Shown piece after piece: positions 27,709 to 36,287 of a stretch of DNA of 64,000 nucleotides (position 1 is the first letter of the stretch; each line of letters begins with the position of its first letter). A model generated the notes under the pieces. The model saw nothing but the letters and a program-made list of their open reading frames with translations. It was not told the DNA's origin and ran no database searches. Both the position numbers and the translations under genes were made by a program. The DNA is from Streptomyces griseoflavus (GTDB taxonomy: Bacteria > Actinomycetota > Actinomycetes > Streptomycetales > Streptomycetaceae). The DNA lies in the NCBI RefSeq assembly GCF_014649995.1, contig NZ_BMUC01000002.1, positions 442,550 through 506,549 of the forward strand, written 5' to 3'.

Positions 27709-29652
27709 TCAGCGTCCCGCCGCTCCCGCCCCCCGGCGCCGGCCCAGCAACTCCGCCAGCCCCCGCCGGGTCGCCGCCAGCACCACCCGGTCCCCGGCCC
27801 GCAGCACGTACGTGTCCGGCAGGTCCCACACCAGCCCCGCCCCCGGCACCTCCGGCCAGCGGCTCCCACCGCCGGAGGCGGACGCCGTGTCGAGCGCCAG
27901 CACCCGCCAGGCCCCGGCCCGGAACGCCTCCCCGACCGTCCGCCCCTCCAGCTGCGGATGCCCGCCGACGACCACCGCCGCGAACAGCAGCACCCGCCGC
28001 TCCACCGGTATCGCGCCCAGGATCTGCCGTCCCATCATCGCCCCGGCGAACGCGGGCGCCGCCAGGTGCGAGACGCTCCGGCTCCGTGTCAGCGCACCCG
28101 GGTGCGCCGTCCGCAGCGTCCGGTAGACCGCCTTCGCGAAGTCGTCGTCGTACAGCCGCAGCACCGCCCGCAGGTCCGGCCGTACCGACCGTGCGTACAG
28201 CACCGCTTCCAGGTTCGTCGTGTCCTCGCTGGTCAGCGCGAGCAGCGCGTCCGCGCGGTGGATCTTCGCGGCCTCCAGTACGCCCTCCTGCGTCACGTCC
28301 CCGACCACCACCGGCACGCGTAACCGCCGTGCGGTGGCCATCCCCCGTGCCTCCGGGTCCGCCTCGACGCACACCACCGGGATGTGCAGTTCCCGCAGCC
28401 GCGTCAGCACCCGCGTGCCGATCTTGCCCAGTCCGAGCAGCACCACGTGCCCGCTCAGCCCGCGCGGCGGCTTCCGCAGGGACGACGCCGTACGGAACGT
28501 CCCCAGCGCCTCCAGCACGGCCGCCAGCAGCACCGGCAGCAGCAGCAGTCCGACGCCCATGGACAGCAGTTGCAGGATCTGCCGCCCCTTGGACTCGCTG
28601 TGCGCGGGCTCGTTGATGGCGAACAGGTCGAGCAGCGTGACGTAGGTGGCGTGCAGCGGGTTGTCGCGGGTCACCACCGTCAGCGCGACGGCGAGCGCGA
28701 CCACCGCGGCGATCAGTCCGGCGAGCGACCACCGCAGCCGCCGCGAGAACAGCGAGGCGAACGGCGGCCCGCCCCGCCGGGCGGGCAACGGCGGTCCGGA
28801 GTAGGACAGCTGCTCCAGCACCACCGTCCCGCGCCCGGTGGCCGCCGCCACCTCCGCCGCGTCGGGCAGCAGCCGCGGCCCCTGGTCGCCGCTGTCCTCC
28901 GAACCCTCGTCCCCGGCCGGGTCGTTGCTGGTGGCGGAGAGCAGCGCCAGGGTGCACAGCCCGGGGGAGGCCACTTCGCCGGGCGCCGGGGGCCGGCGTT
29001 CCACGGCCCGCAGCAGCAGTCCTTCCGCGTCGACGACCTTGCTCGTGCCGACGAGCGCGGTGGCGACCAGCGCGGGCGCGGCCGTGTCGGAGTCGGACAG
29101 CACGGTGGTGGAGATGTCGGCCCCGGCGTGGCCCCGTCCCGGAGCCGTGTCGCCCGCCAACTCGGCTGCCTGGTCCAGTAGTTCCTCGATGTGCTGGCCG
29201 AGCCGCCGGTTGTAGAGCCGCAGCACGAGCCGCAGCCGGGGGTTGAGCCGGCGGGCGTTCAGCGCGGCCCGGATGTTGGTCTCGTCGTCGTCGTACACCA
29301 GCGCCAGCGCGGCGGCCCGGTCCACGCCCGCCTCGGCGAGTGCGGCCTCGGTCGGCTCGGCGGCCTCCACGATCCGCTCGCCGGGGGCCAGGGTGTCGTC
29401 GGAGCCGCCGTTGCCCCGGTTGTTGACCGCGGTCACGACCCGGTCGAGCAGGGCCGCGGAGGCCGCCCGGGCCCGTCCGGCCACCGGCCGGCGCACGGAG
29501 CGTCCCGCGGGCGGGACGACGAGGGTCACCTGCTCGCGGTAGACACCGCGGAGTTCGGCGGCGAGCCGGTGCGCGAGCCCGTCGTCCCCGCACACCACCA
29601 TGTGCGCGGAGGGGTCACCGGGCGGGGCGGGGTTGGGAAGCAGACTCACCAC
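27709..29652 (-). CDS. Two-RCK ion-channel-like protein (CASTOR/POLLUX type)
   Basis: Membrane protein of 647 residues with a nucleotide-binding RCK/TrkA-N domain on each side of a short membrane part. The first is about residues 15-150 (HMVVCGDDGLAHRLA, YDDDETNIRAALNARRL). Two hydrophobic segments follow near 300-325 and 360-390. The second RCK is about 405-540 (GHVVLLGLGKIGTRVL, VGDVTQEGVLEAA, SEDTTNLEAVL), and a C-terminal TrkA-C-like domain ends the protein. The pore sequence is not a classic TVGYG filter; the loop reads HATYVTLLDLFAI, as in CASTOR/POLLUX relatives. The start is GTG 29652, without a clear ribosome site. It probably conducts or gates cations. Confidence 0.75.
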   Translation of the reverse strand: MVSLLPNPAPPGDPSAHMVVCGDDGLAHRLAAELRGVYREQVTLVVPPAGRSVRRPVAGRARAASAALLDRVVTAVNNRGNGGSDDTLAPGERIVEAAEPTEAALAEAGVDRAAALALVYDDDETNIRAALNARRLNPRLRLVLRLYNRRLGQHIEELLDQAAELAGDTAPGRGHAGADISTTVLSDSDTAAPALVATALVGTSKVVDAEGLLLRAVERRPPAPGEVASPGLCTLALLSATSNDPAGDEGSEDSGDQGPRLLPDAAEVAAATGRGTVVLEQLSYSGPPLPARRGGPPFASLFSRRLRWSLAGLIAAVVALAVALTVVTRDNPLHATYVTLLDLFAINEPAHSESKGRQILQLLSMGVGLLLLPVLLAAVLEALGTFRTASSLRKPPRGLSGHVVLLGLGKIGTRVLTRLRELHIPVVCVEADPEARGMATARRLRVPVVVGDVTQEGVLEAAKIHRADALLALTSEDTTNLEAVLYARSVRPDLRAVLRLYDDDFAKAVYRTLRTAHPGALTRSRSVSHLAAPAFAGAMMGRQILGAIPVERRVLLFAAVVVGGHPQLEGRTVGEAFRAGAWRVLALDTASASGGGSRWPEVPGAGLVWDLPDTYVLRAGDRVVLAATRRGLAELLGRRRGAGAAGR

Positions 29653-29776
29653 GGGTCAAGAGACTGCCTCATCGCGGCGCGTGGTTCCAGGTGTCACGTG
29701 AACACACGTGGACCGGGGCCCGTCGGCGGAGCCCCGGCGGCTCCGGCGGCCCCGGCAGGGGTCGGCGTCGCGCCGG

Positions 29777-30064
29777 CTAGGGCCGGTACGGCTGCTGCTG
29801 TTGCCGCTGCCCGTATTCCTGTCCGCCGCCGAGGGACTGGGCCTGGAGCTGCTCGGCCTGTTCCTCGGTCACCTTCTGTTCGGCGCCGCAGAAGGTGCAC
29901 TGCGTGGCGTACTTCGTCGAGACGGGGAACAGCGGCACGAAGAACAGGGTGAACTTCGTGACCCGTTTCCTGAGCGTGTGCGCGGAGGGGTTCCCGCACT
30001 GCGCGCACACCAGCGTGAGTATCGCGAGCTGGTGCAGATACCCCTTGGTGCCAAAAATGATCAT
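29777..30064 (-). CDS. Zinc-ribbon membrane-associated small protein
   Basis: Protein of 95 residues with a zinc ribbon made of two CxxC pairs, CAQCGN (near 20) and CTFCGAEQ (near 56). They flank a short hydrophobic stretch (FTLFFVPLFPV) that may be a membrane hairpin. The C-terminus is Gln-rich (YGQRQQQQPYRP). This pattern is common in actinobacterial zinc-ribbon proteins of unknown role. The start is ATG 30064. It is divergent from the TetR gene at 30279. Confidence 0.8.
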   Translation of the reverse strand: MIIFGTKGYLHQLAILTLVCAQCGNPSAHTLRKRVTKFTLFFVPLFPVSTKYATQCTFCGAEQKVTEEQAEQLQAQSLGGGQEYGQRQQQQPYRP

Positions 30065-30278
30065 GTCGTGGATCCTTCCCGGGCCGCGGTTCCCCGAACC
30101 ACCACCACACCAGACGACGGGAGCGGCCGCCAGCGTGACCGGCGGCGGGCCCGCCCGGCCCGTGCCGTTCCGGGAGCGGGCGTCTCCGGCCGGCGCGTCC
30201 GGGAACTAGCATGGCGCCCACACCGCGGGCGGACGTCGTGCACCCGGCGGACCGGGGCGCGGGAGAGGGAGGGCGGGG

Positions 30279-30968
30279 ATGTCCGGGCAGGCCGACACCC
30301 TCCACCGGCGCGCGCCCCTGAGCAGGCAGCGGATCCTGTCCGCGGCCGTCGCCCTCGCCGACGCGGGCGGCGCCGACGCGCTGAGCATGCGGAAGATCGC
30401 GCAGGGGCTCGGCGTCGTCCCCATGGCGCTGTACAAGCACGTCGCGAACAAGGACGAGCTGCTGGACGGCATGATCGACCTCGTCGTCGCGGAGATCGAC
30501 CCGCCGGCCGTGGGCGCCGACTGGAAGTCCGCCGTGCGGCTGCGGGTGCTGTCGGCCCGCCGCATGCTGCTGCGTCACCCGTGGGCGGCCGGGGTCATCG
30601 AGGCGCGGCTGAAGGCCCGGACCGCCCCGACGCCCGCGGTGCTGGCGTATCTGGACTCGATGATCGGGATCCTCCGCGCCGGGGGGTTCCCGGTCGAGCT
30701 GGTGCATCACGCGATGCATGTCATGGGCAGCCGGGTGCTGGGCTTCTCCCAGGAGCTGTTCGAGGACGCCTCCGGGCGCGAGCCGGACCCCGACGCGCTG
30801 CCGCCCGAGGAGATGGCGGCGCGCTATCCGCACATCACGGAGCTGGCCATGGCGGTCGCCCACGACCGGGAGTCCGTCGTCGGACCGGGCTGCGACGACC
30901 AGTTCGAGTTCGAGTTCGCGCTGGACCTGACCCTGGACGGCCTGGAGCGCCTGCGCTCCGCGAGCTGA
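30279..30968 (+). CDS. TetR/AcrR family transcriptional regulator
   Basis: One-component repressor of 229 residues. The N-terminal helix-turn-helix covers about 12-60 (RQRILSAAVALADAGG, LSMRKIAQGLGVVPMALYKHVANKDELL). A helical ligand and dimer domain of the TetR_C class follows (AMHVMGSRVLGFSQELFE). It is encoded 207 bp upstream of, and in the same direction as, an oxidoreductase gene. The twin palindromes in that gap (31093-31137) are probable operators. The start ATG 30279 follows GGGCGGGG. The effector is unknown. Confidence 0.9.
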   Translation: MSGQADTLHRRAPLSRQRILSAAVALADAGGADALSMRKIAQGLGVVPMALYKHVANKDELLDGMIDLVVAEIDPPAVGADWKSAVRLRVLSARRMLLRHPWAAGVIEARLKARTAPTPAVLAYLDSMIGILRAGGFPVELVHHAMHVMGSRVLGFSQELFEDASGREPDPDALPPEEMAARYPHITELAMAVAHDRESVVGPGCDDQFEFEFALDLTLDGLERLRSAS

Positions 30969-31087
30969 CCCGCGGCGCCCCCTGCCGTCCCTCTCACCGG
31001 ACCCGCCGGCTCCCGCCCGCCGGGAAGCGCCGACCACCGCCCGCCGGAATCGTCATCTCCCACTTGCCGGGATCGTCGTCCTCCCCC

Positions 31088-31138
31088 TTGTCGGGTGTAC
31101 GGCGTACACCCATCCTGGGTGGTGTACGGCGTACACCC
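31088..31138 (+). promoter_or_regulatory. Twin TetR-type operators in the oxidoreductase promoter
   Basis: GGGTGTACGGCGTACACCC at 31093-31111 is a perfect 19-bp palindrome around one central base. GGTGTACGGCGTACACC at 31121-31137 is a second copy, with centres 27 bp apart. TTGTCG (31088-31093) and CATCCT (31111-31116), 17 bp apart, would be the -35/-10, with operator 1 filling the spacer. The oxidoreductase start is at 31176. Confidence 0.65.
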
Positions 31139-31175
31139 GCCGGGAGCCGCCGACAGGACACGCGAGGGAGACCCG

Positions 31176-32168
31176 ATGAAGGCAATCGTTCAGGACCGTT
31201 TCGGGCCGCCGGACAGCCTGCGGCCGGCGGACATCGACCGCCCCCGACCCGGCCCGGGTCAGGTACTGGTGCGGGTGCGCGCCGCCGCGGTCAACCCGTA
31301 CGACTGGCACATGCTGCGCGGCGACCCGTACGCGGCGCGGCTGACCCCGGGCATGGGGCTGACCCGTCCGAAGTCCCGGGTGGCCGGCCTCGACGCGGCC
31401 GGCGAGGTGGCGGCGGTCGGCGCCGGCGTGCGCGGACTCCGGCCCGGCGACGAGGTGCTGGGCTTCTGCCCCGGGTCGTTCGCCGAGTACGCGCTCACCA
31501 CCCCGGACCTGCTGGTGGCCAAGCCCGCGGGCCTCTCCTTCGAGCAGGCGGCCGCCGTCCCCGTGGCGGCGGTGACCGCCCTGCGCGGCCTGCGGACCGT
31601 GGGCCGGGTCCGGGCGGGACAGCGGGTCCTGGTCAACGGGGCCGGCGGTGGCGTGGGCACGTTCGCCGTGCAGCTCGCCGCGGCCCTCGACGCCGAGGTC
31701 ACCGGCGTGTGCGGTACGGGCAGCACCGGCCTGGTGCGGTCACTGGGCGCCGCCCACGTCGTCGACCACACCCGCGAGGACTGCACCGAAGGGCGGCCCG
31801 GTCACTACGACGTCATCCTCGACAACGTCGGCAACCACCCGCCGTCCCGGCTGCGCCGGGTGCTCGCTCCGGCCGGCACCCTGGTGGCCAACGGGGGCGG
31901 CACGCCCGGCCGGGTGCTCGGGGCGATGGGCACGGCGCTGCGCGTGGCCGCCCTCAATACCGTCACCCGGCAGAATCTCCGGGTGATCCTCCCGGCGGTC
32001 CCCTCCGGCCCCGCCCGGGACGACCTGCTCGCCGTCACCGCTCTCATCGGATCCGGCCGCCTCACCCCGGTGATCGGCCGGACCCTCCCGCTGGCCGACG
32101 CCGCCGAGGGCGTGCGCCACGTCGAACGGGGACACGCCCGCGGCAAGACCGTCCTCACCGTGGCCTGA
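31176..32168 (+). CDS. Zinc-independent MDR oxidoreductase (quinone reductase-like)
   Basis: NAD(P)H-dependent medium-chain reductase of 330 residues. It has a GroES-like N-terminal half (VRVRAAAVNPYDWHMLRGD, GLDAAGEVAAVGAGV, PGDEVLGF) and a Rossmann half with VLVNGAGGGVGTFAVQLA near residue 150. The structural and catalytic zinc Cys clusters of alcohol dehydrogenases are absent, which points to the quinone-oxidoreductase branch. The start ATG 31176 follows GAGGGAG. The two palindromes before it suggest repression by the neighbouring TetR protein and induction by its substrate or a related toxic compound (inference). Confidence 0.9.
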   Translation: MKAIVQDRFGPPDSLRPADIDRPRPGPGQVLVRVRAAAVNPYDWHMLRGDPYAARLTPGMGLTRPKSRVAGLDAAGEVAAVGAGVRGLRPGDEVLGFCPGSFAEYALTTPDLLVAKPAGLSFEQAAAVPVAAVTALRGLRTVGRVRAGQRVLVNGAGGGVGTFAVQLAAALDAEVTGVCGTGSTGLVRSLGAAHVVDHTREDCTEGRPGHYDVILDNVGNHPPSRLRRVLAPAGTLVANGGGTPGRVLGAMGTALRVAALNTVTRQNLRVILPAVPSGPARDDLLAVTALIGSGRLTPVIGRTLPLADAAEGVRHVERGHARGKTVLTVA

Positions 32169-32225
32169 ACCGGCCGCCGGCACGGCGCCCGCCGGCCCAG
32201 CGGGCGGCCGCCGCCCCCTGAGCGG

Positions 32226-32303
32226 CCATCGGGGACAACACCCACGTTCCACGGCATCCGTGCGGGTCGGACCCCCACACCATTTGGGTGCCGTCCCCGA
32301 TGG
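32226..32303 (+). ncRNA. Candidate structured 5' leader element
   Basis: In the 414-bp gap before the NhaD/ArsB-type gene, CCATCGGGGAC (32226-32236) pairs perfectly with GTCCCCGATGG (32293-32303). The 11-bp stem closes a 56-nt region that holds two further hairpins: CACGG-CAT-CCGTG and CACC-ATTT-GGGTG-like. A second dyad, GTGTG-ATCAA-CACAC, lies at 32329-32343. It does not match a riboswitch class I can recall. It could equally be the terminator of the upstream gene with a complex loop. Confidence 0.3.
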
Positions 32304-32582
32304 TCCGCGATTCCGCCCCCGGGCGAGGGTGTGATCAACACACTCCCCGGCCTGCCCCCACACGTTCCGCACATCAGGTACCGCTCACGGAGCGGACCGC
32401 GCGGGCTGCCGGATCATGAGAGGAGCCCGCGCCCTGATGCACGCGGTGACGCAGCGACCCGGCCACACCGACGCAGTGACCGTCCCGGCCCCGTCGGTGC
32501 TGCTGCTGTGCCGTTCGGCGGCCTCGTGGGAACACTCGTCCCGAACCGCCGGAAGGGTGGGATCCGCACCGCGCGGTGCGCG

Positions 32583-33881
32583 GTGAGCCTCACGGCGTGG
32601 CTGGCGGTGGCCGTCTTCGCCGCCGTCTACGTGCTGATCGCGACGGAGTGGGTGCACCGGGTCGCCGCCGCGCTGGGCGGCGCGGTGGTGATGCTGCTCA
32701 TCGGGGCGACCGACGCCGAGCACGCGTTCTTCTCCGAGGACGCCGGCATCGACTGGAACGTCATCTTCCTGCTGCTCGGCATGATGCTGATCGTCGCCGT
32801 GGTGAAACGCACCGGCGTCTTCGAGTACATCGCCATCTGGGCGGCCCGCCGGGCGCGCGGAAGACCGTACCGGCTGATGGTGCTGCTGGTCGTGGCGACG
32901 GGCTTCCTCTCCGCGTGGCTGGACAACGTCACCACCGTGCTGCTGATCGCACCGGTGACGATCCTGGTCTGCCGCCGGCTCGGCGTGCCCGTGGTGCCGT
33001 TCCTCGTCGCCGAGGTGATGGCCTGCAACATCGGCGGCGCCGCGACTCTCATCGGCGACCCGCCCAACATCATGATCGGCTCCCGCGCCGACCTGTCCTT
33101 CAACGACTTCCTGATCCACATGACGCCGATCGTCGTCGTCCTGATGATCGTGTTCGTCCTGATGAGCCGGGTGTTGTTCCGCAAGGCGTTCCGCTACGAC
33201 CCCGAACGGGCCGCGTCCGTCATGGAGCTGGACCCCAAGGACGCCATCAAGGACGCCCGGCTGCTCGCCGTCAGCGGTGTGGTGATCCTCGCCGTGATGA
33301 CGTGCTTCGTCCTGCACACCGTGCTCCACCTGGAGCCGTCGGTGGTGGCCGTCAGCGGCGGCCTGCTGCTGCTCGCGGTCTCCCGGCTCAGCCCCGGTGA
33401 CGTGGTCAAGGACGTCGAGTGGGAGACGCTGGCGTTCTTCACCGGACTGTTCGTCATGGTCGGCGCGATGGTGCAGACCGGCGTCATCGGCGACCTGGGG
33501 GAGATGGCGGCCGAGGCCACCGGCGGCAACCTGCTGGGGACCGCCATGGCGCTGGTCTTCGGCTCCGTGGTGCCCTCCGCGATCATCGACAACATCCCCT
33601 TCGTGGCGTCGGTGAGCCCGATCGTCAGCGAGATCGTGGCCTCCTCCGGCGGAGCCGACGAGGCGGGGATGCTGTGGTGGGCCTTCGCGCTGGGCGCGGA
33701 CCTCGGCGGCAACGCCACGATCATCGCCTCCTCGGCCAACGTCGTGGTCATCGGCATCGCCGAACGCGAGGGCCACCACATCTCGTTCTGGCAGTTCAGC
33801 CGGTACGGACTGATCGTCACCGCGGTCACCGTCACCGTCGCGGCCGCGTATGTGTGGCTGCGCTACTTCGTCCTGGTGTGA
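32583..33881 (+). CDS. ArsB/NhaD-superfamily ion transporter
   Basis: Integral membrane carrier of about 432 residues with 11-12 hydrophobic segments. The family signatures WLDNVTTVLLIAPVTILV and ACNIGGAATLIGDPPNIMI (around residues 115-165) are diagnostic of the ArsB/NhaD/CitM superfamily. A matching second-half motif (GADLGGNATIIASSANVV) is also present. Substrates in this group are Na+/H+, arsenite, citrate and others. No arsR or arsenate reductase is nearby, and the context of cation/H+ antiporters favours Na+/H+ exchange. The start GTG 32583 is the first one adjoining the first membrane helix; earlier starts are possible. Confidence 0.85.
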   Translation: MSLTAWLAVAVFAAVYVLIATEWVHRVAAALGGAVVMLLIGATDAEHAFFSEDAGIDWNVIFLLLGMMLIVAVVKRTGVFEYIAIWAARRARGRPYRLMVLLVVATGFLSAWLDNVTTVLLIAPVTILVCRRLGVPVVPFLVAEVMACNIGGAATLIGDPPNIMIGSRADLSFNDFLIHMTPIVVVLMIVFVLMSRVLFRKAFRYDPERAASVMELDPKDAIKDARLLAVSGVVILAVMTCFVLHTVLHLEPSVVAVSGGLLLLAVSRLSPGDVVKDVEWETLAFFTGLFVMVGAMVQTGVIGDLGEMAAEATGGNLLGTAMALVFGSVVPSAIIDNIPFVASVSPIVSEIVASSGGADEAGMLWWAFALGADLGGNATIIASSANVVVIGIAEREGHHISFWQFSRYGLIVTAVTVTVAAAYVWLRYFVLV

Positions 33882-33986
33882 TCGTGAGGCACGGGATGCG
33901 AGAGGAGAGCAGATGGATCACACCGGAGACCGCGCCGACGCCTTCCCGCCGCGCCCTGCCGCGAGGTGGCGGCCGAGAAGAGGGCC

Positions 33987-34280
33987 ATGGACGGACCCGA
34001 TGACGAACGGCTCCACGAGATCTCGGCCCGTCTGCACCACGAGGACCCACGGTTCGCCCACGGCCTCGGACACGGCCGCCCCTGCCGGCCCCGCGAGTAC
34101 CGGTACGCCCGGGCCTGGCTGCTGCTCGCCGTCGCGCTGGCCGTGCTGGGTACCGGCATCGCCCTGGCCCACGGGCTGCTCATCGCCGCCGGGCTGGTCC
34201 TGGCCGGTGTCGCCGGGGAGATGTTCGACCCGCACCGCGGGACACGGCACCGCCGCGACCGGCCGCCGCGCGGTTCCTGA
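33987..34280 (+). CDS. DUF3040 small membrane protein
   Basis: Protein of 97 residues of the actinobacterial DUF3040 family. A short cytoplasmic helix with HEISARLHHEDPRFAHGL is followed by two membrane helices (about 42-60 and 62-78) and a basic tail. The start was placed at ATG 33987 (MDGPDDE), preceded by GAGAAGAGGG; an in-frame ATG seven codons earlier is possible. It lies between two ion-transporter genes in the same direction. The function is unknown. Confidence 0.8.
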   Translation: MDGPDDERLHEISARLHHEDPRFAHGLGHGRPCRPREYRYARAWLLLAVALAVLGTGIALAHGLLIAAGLVLAGVAGEMFDPHRGTRHRRDRPPRGS

Positions 34281-34313
34281 CCGCGGGGACACGAACGGCA
34301 CGGGGACCGTGCG

Positions 34314-35825
34314 ATGACCCTGTCCGAGCTGTACGTGACGCTGCTGATCGGCGGCGCCGTCCTGCTGGCCAGCATCGCCGCCGCCCGCACCGCCCACCGC
34401 GTCGGTCTGCCGAGCCTGCTTCTGTTCCTCGCGGTCGGCGTGATCGCCGGCGAGGACGGGCTCGGCCTGGAGTTCGACGACGCCCAGCTCGCGCAGGCCC
34501 TGGGGACCGCGGCCCTGGGGCTGATCCTCGTCGAGGGAGGCCTGAGCACCCGCTGGGAGGACGTCCGGCGCCAGCTGGCCCCCGCCGGCGTCCTCGCCAC
34601 CATGGGCGTGGCCCTCTCGGTCGCGGTGACGGCGACCGGCGCGCACTTCCTGCTCGGCATGGAATGGCAGCTGGCGCTGCTGCTCGCGGCGATCGTCTCC
34701 TCCACCGACGCCGCCGCCGTGTTCGCCGTCCTGCGCGCGCTGCCGATGCCGGAGAAACTGCGCGGACTGGTGGAGGCGGAGTCCGGCTTCAACGACGCCC
34801 CGACCATCATCCTGGTCCTCGTCTTCTCCACCGCCACCGCGGACCTGCCGAGCCCCGGCCCCCTCGTGGGCAACCTGCTCTTCCAGCTCACGGTCGGCGG
34901 CACCCTGGGCGTACTGATCGGACTCCTGGGCGTCACCGCGCTGCGCCACATCGCCCTGCCCGCCACCGGGCTCTACCCGCTGGCCACGGTCGGCTTCGGC
35001 ATCATCGCCTTCGCCGCCGCCGGAGCGGTCAACGCCAGCGGCATCATCGCCGCCTACCTGTCCGGCCTGGTGCTCGGCAACGCCCAGCTGCCGCACCGCG
35101 CCGCCACCCGGTCCTTCGCCGAAGGCGTCGGCTGGCTGGCCCAGATCGGCCTCTTCGTCATGCTCGGCCTGCTGGTCGACCCCAGCGAACTGACCTCCGC
35201 GATCATCCCGGCCCTCGTCATCGGATCGGTGCTGCTGCTCGTCGCCCGCCCGATCTCCGTCGTGCTGTGCCTGCTGCCGTTCCGGATCCCCTGGCGCGAG
35301 CAGACGTTCATCTCCTGGGCGGGCCTGCGCGGCGCGGTGCCGATCGTGCTCACCACGTTCCCCATCGTCGCGGGGGTCGACGGGGCCCGCGACGTGCTCA
35401 ACATCGTGTTCGTCCTCGTCATCATGTTCACCCTGATCCAGGGCCCGACCCTGCCCGCCGTGGCCCGGCGCCTGGGGCTGGTCCGTACGGGGGCGCTGCG
35501 CGAGATCCAGGTGGAGACCGCGCCCCTCGACGTCCTGGACGCCGACCTGCTCACCGTCACCATCCCGCCGGACTCCCGGCTGCACGGCGTCGCCGTCTTC
35601 GAACTGCGCCTGCCGCCGCCGACCGTCGTCACCCTGATCGTCCGGGACGGCACCACCCTGGTCCCCGACCGGGAGACCGTGCTGCGCGCCGGCGACGAAC
35701 TCCTGCTCATCACCACCCCCCTGACCCGCGAGGCTGCGGAACGCCGACTGCGCGCCATCGGCCGTCAGGGGAAACTGGCCCGGTGGCTCGGTGAGCAGGG
35801 GGCTCCGAGCATGAGTGACGGCTGA
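34314..35825 (+). CDS. Potassium/proton antiporter (CPA1) with RCK_C domain
   Basis: Membrane antiporter of 503 residues. About 12 membrane helices hold the CPA1 core (GVIAGEDGLGLEF, SSTDAAAVFAVL and ESGFNDAPTIIL, the last giving the ND pair of the ion site, and FISWAGLRGAVPI). The C-terminal ~130 residues carry a cytoplasmic TrkA-C/RCK_C domain (LLTVTIPPDSRLHGVAVFEL, RAGDELLLITTP), which in NhaP2-type proteins senses ligand and gates transport. The start is ATG 34314. It probably expels K+ in exchange for H+. Confidence 0.92.
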   Translation: MTLSELYVTLLIGGAVLLASIAAARTAHRVGLPSLLLFLAVGVIAGEDGLGLEFDDAQLAQALGTAALGLILVEGGLSTRWEDVRRQLAPAGVLATMGVALSVAVTATGAHFLLGMEWQLALLLAAIVSSTDAAAVFAVLRALPMPEKLRGLVEAESGFNDAPTIILVLVFSTATADLPSPGPLVGNLLFQLTVGGTLGVLIGLLGVTALRHIALPATGLYPLATVGFGIIAFAAAGAVNASGIIAAYLSGLVLGNAQLPHRAATRSFAEGVGWLAQIGLFVMLGLLVDPSELTSAIIPALVIGSVLLLVARPISVVLCLLPFRIPWREQTFISWAGLRGAVPIVLTTFPIVAGVDGARDVLNIVFVLVIMFTLIQGPTLPAVARRLGLVRTGALREIQVETAPLDVLDADLLTVTIPPDSRLHGVAVFELRLPPPTVVTLIVRDGTTLVPDRETVLRAGDELLLITTPLTREAAERRLRAIGRQGKLARWLGEQGAPSMSDG

Positions 35826-36287
35826 ACGGGGCGTCGCACCACCGCCGACCGTGCGTTTTTCCCCCGATAACGATGCGCATGCGATGTATAAGTATTTCGT
35901 CGTACGGTAAACTTCTTAACCGAGTCCTGACGCTCCATTGAGCGGCCATGCGCTCAGTTCGTGAGAAGCGGATCTCGGATGCGACGAGGGGAACGTGACA
36001 TGCGCCGACGTGACATGCACCGGCCCGTACGCATCGACAACGCCGCCCGCGACAGCGTGCCCGAACCGGGTACCGCCCTCACCGGCGCCTGATCCCGGCC
36101 CGCACCCGCCGCTGGGTGCCCCCTGTCTGAACACGGGCCGCCGCTCCGCCGACCCGGCCCCGCCCGCCGGGGCGCCGCCGCGGCGCCGCCCACTTCTGCC
36201 GCTGCCGCCCGCAGCCACGCCCCGCAGTCACCTCTCGCCATCCCCAGGCACTGACGCCGCCGTCACCGAACCGGAGGACCGACGCCC
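35826..36287 (+). promoter_or_regulatory. 462-bp intergenic region with an AT-rich promoter island
   Basis: Between the two antiporter genes. The segment 35855-35930 is unusually AT-rich for this genome (for example GATGTATAAGTATTTCG and GGTAAACTTCTTAACC) and probably contains a promoter for the CPA2 gene; TATAAG near 35885 is a -10 candidate. I looked for a c-di-AMP (ydaO-type) riboswitch, because of the potassium context, and found no convincing match. A possible small ORF at 36000-36092 is listed separately. Confidence 0.4.
36000..36092 (+). CDS. Possible 30-residue small protein or leader peptide
   Basis: ATG 36000 is preceded by GAGGGG at 8-bp spacing and opens a 30-codon frame (MRRRDMHRPV to TALTGA), rich in Arg at the start. 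It lies about 195 bp before the CPA2 antiporter start. The ribosome site is the main support. It could be a regulatory leader peptide, a small subunit or chance. Confidence 0.3.
   Translation: MRRRDMHRPVRIDNAARDSVPEPGTALTGA

Noticed and set aside
32583-33881. Arsenite efflux pump of an ars operon
   Set aside because: The family signature also covers Na+/H+ carriers, and no arsR, arsC or arsenite-specific gene lies nearby. The ArsA-like gene is 30 kb away and belongs to another locus.
35826-36287. c-di-AMP riboswitch before the CPA2 antiporter
   Set aside because: The potassium context suggested it, but beyond a TTAACC-like start the conserved GGGGAACC and downstream pairing elements were not found.
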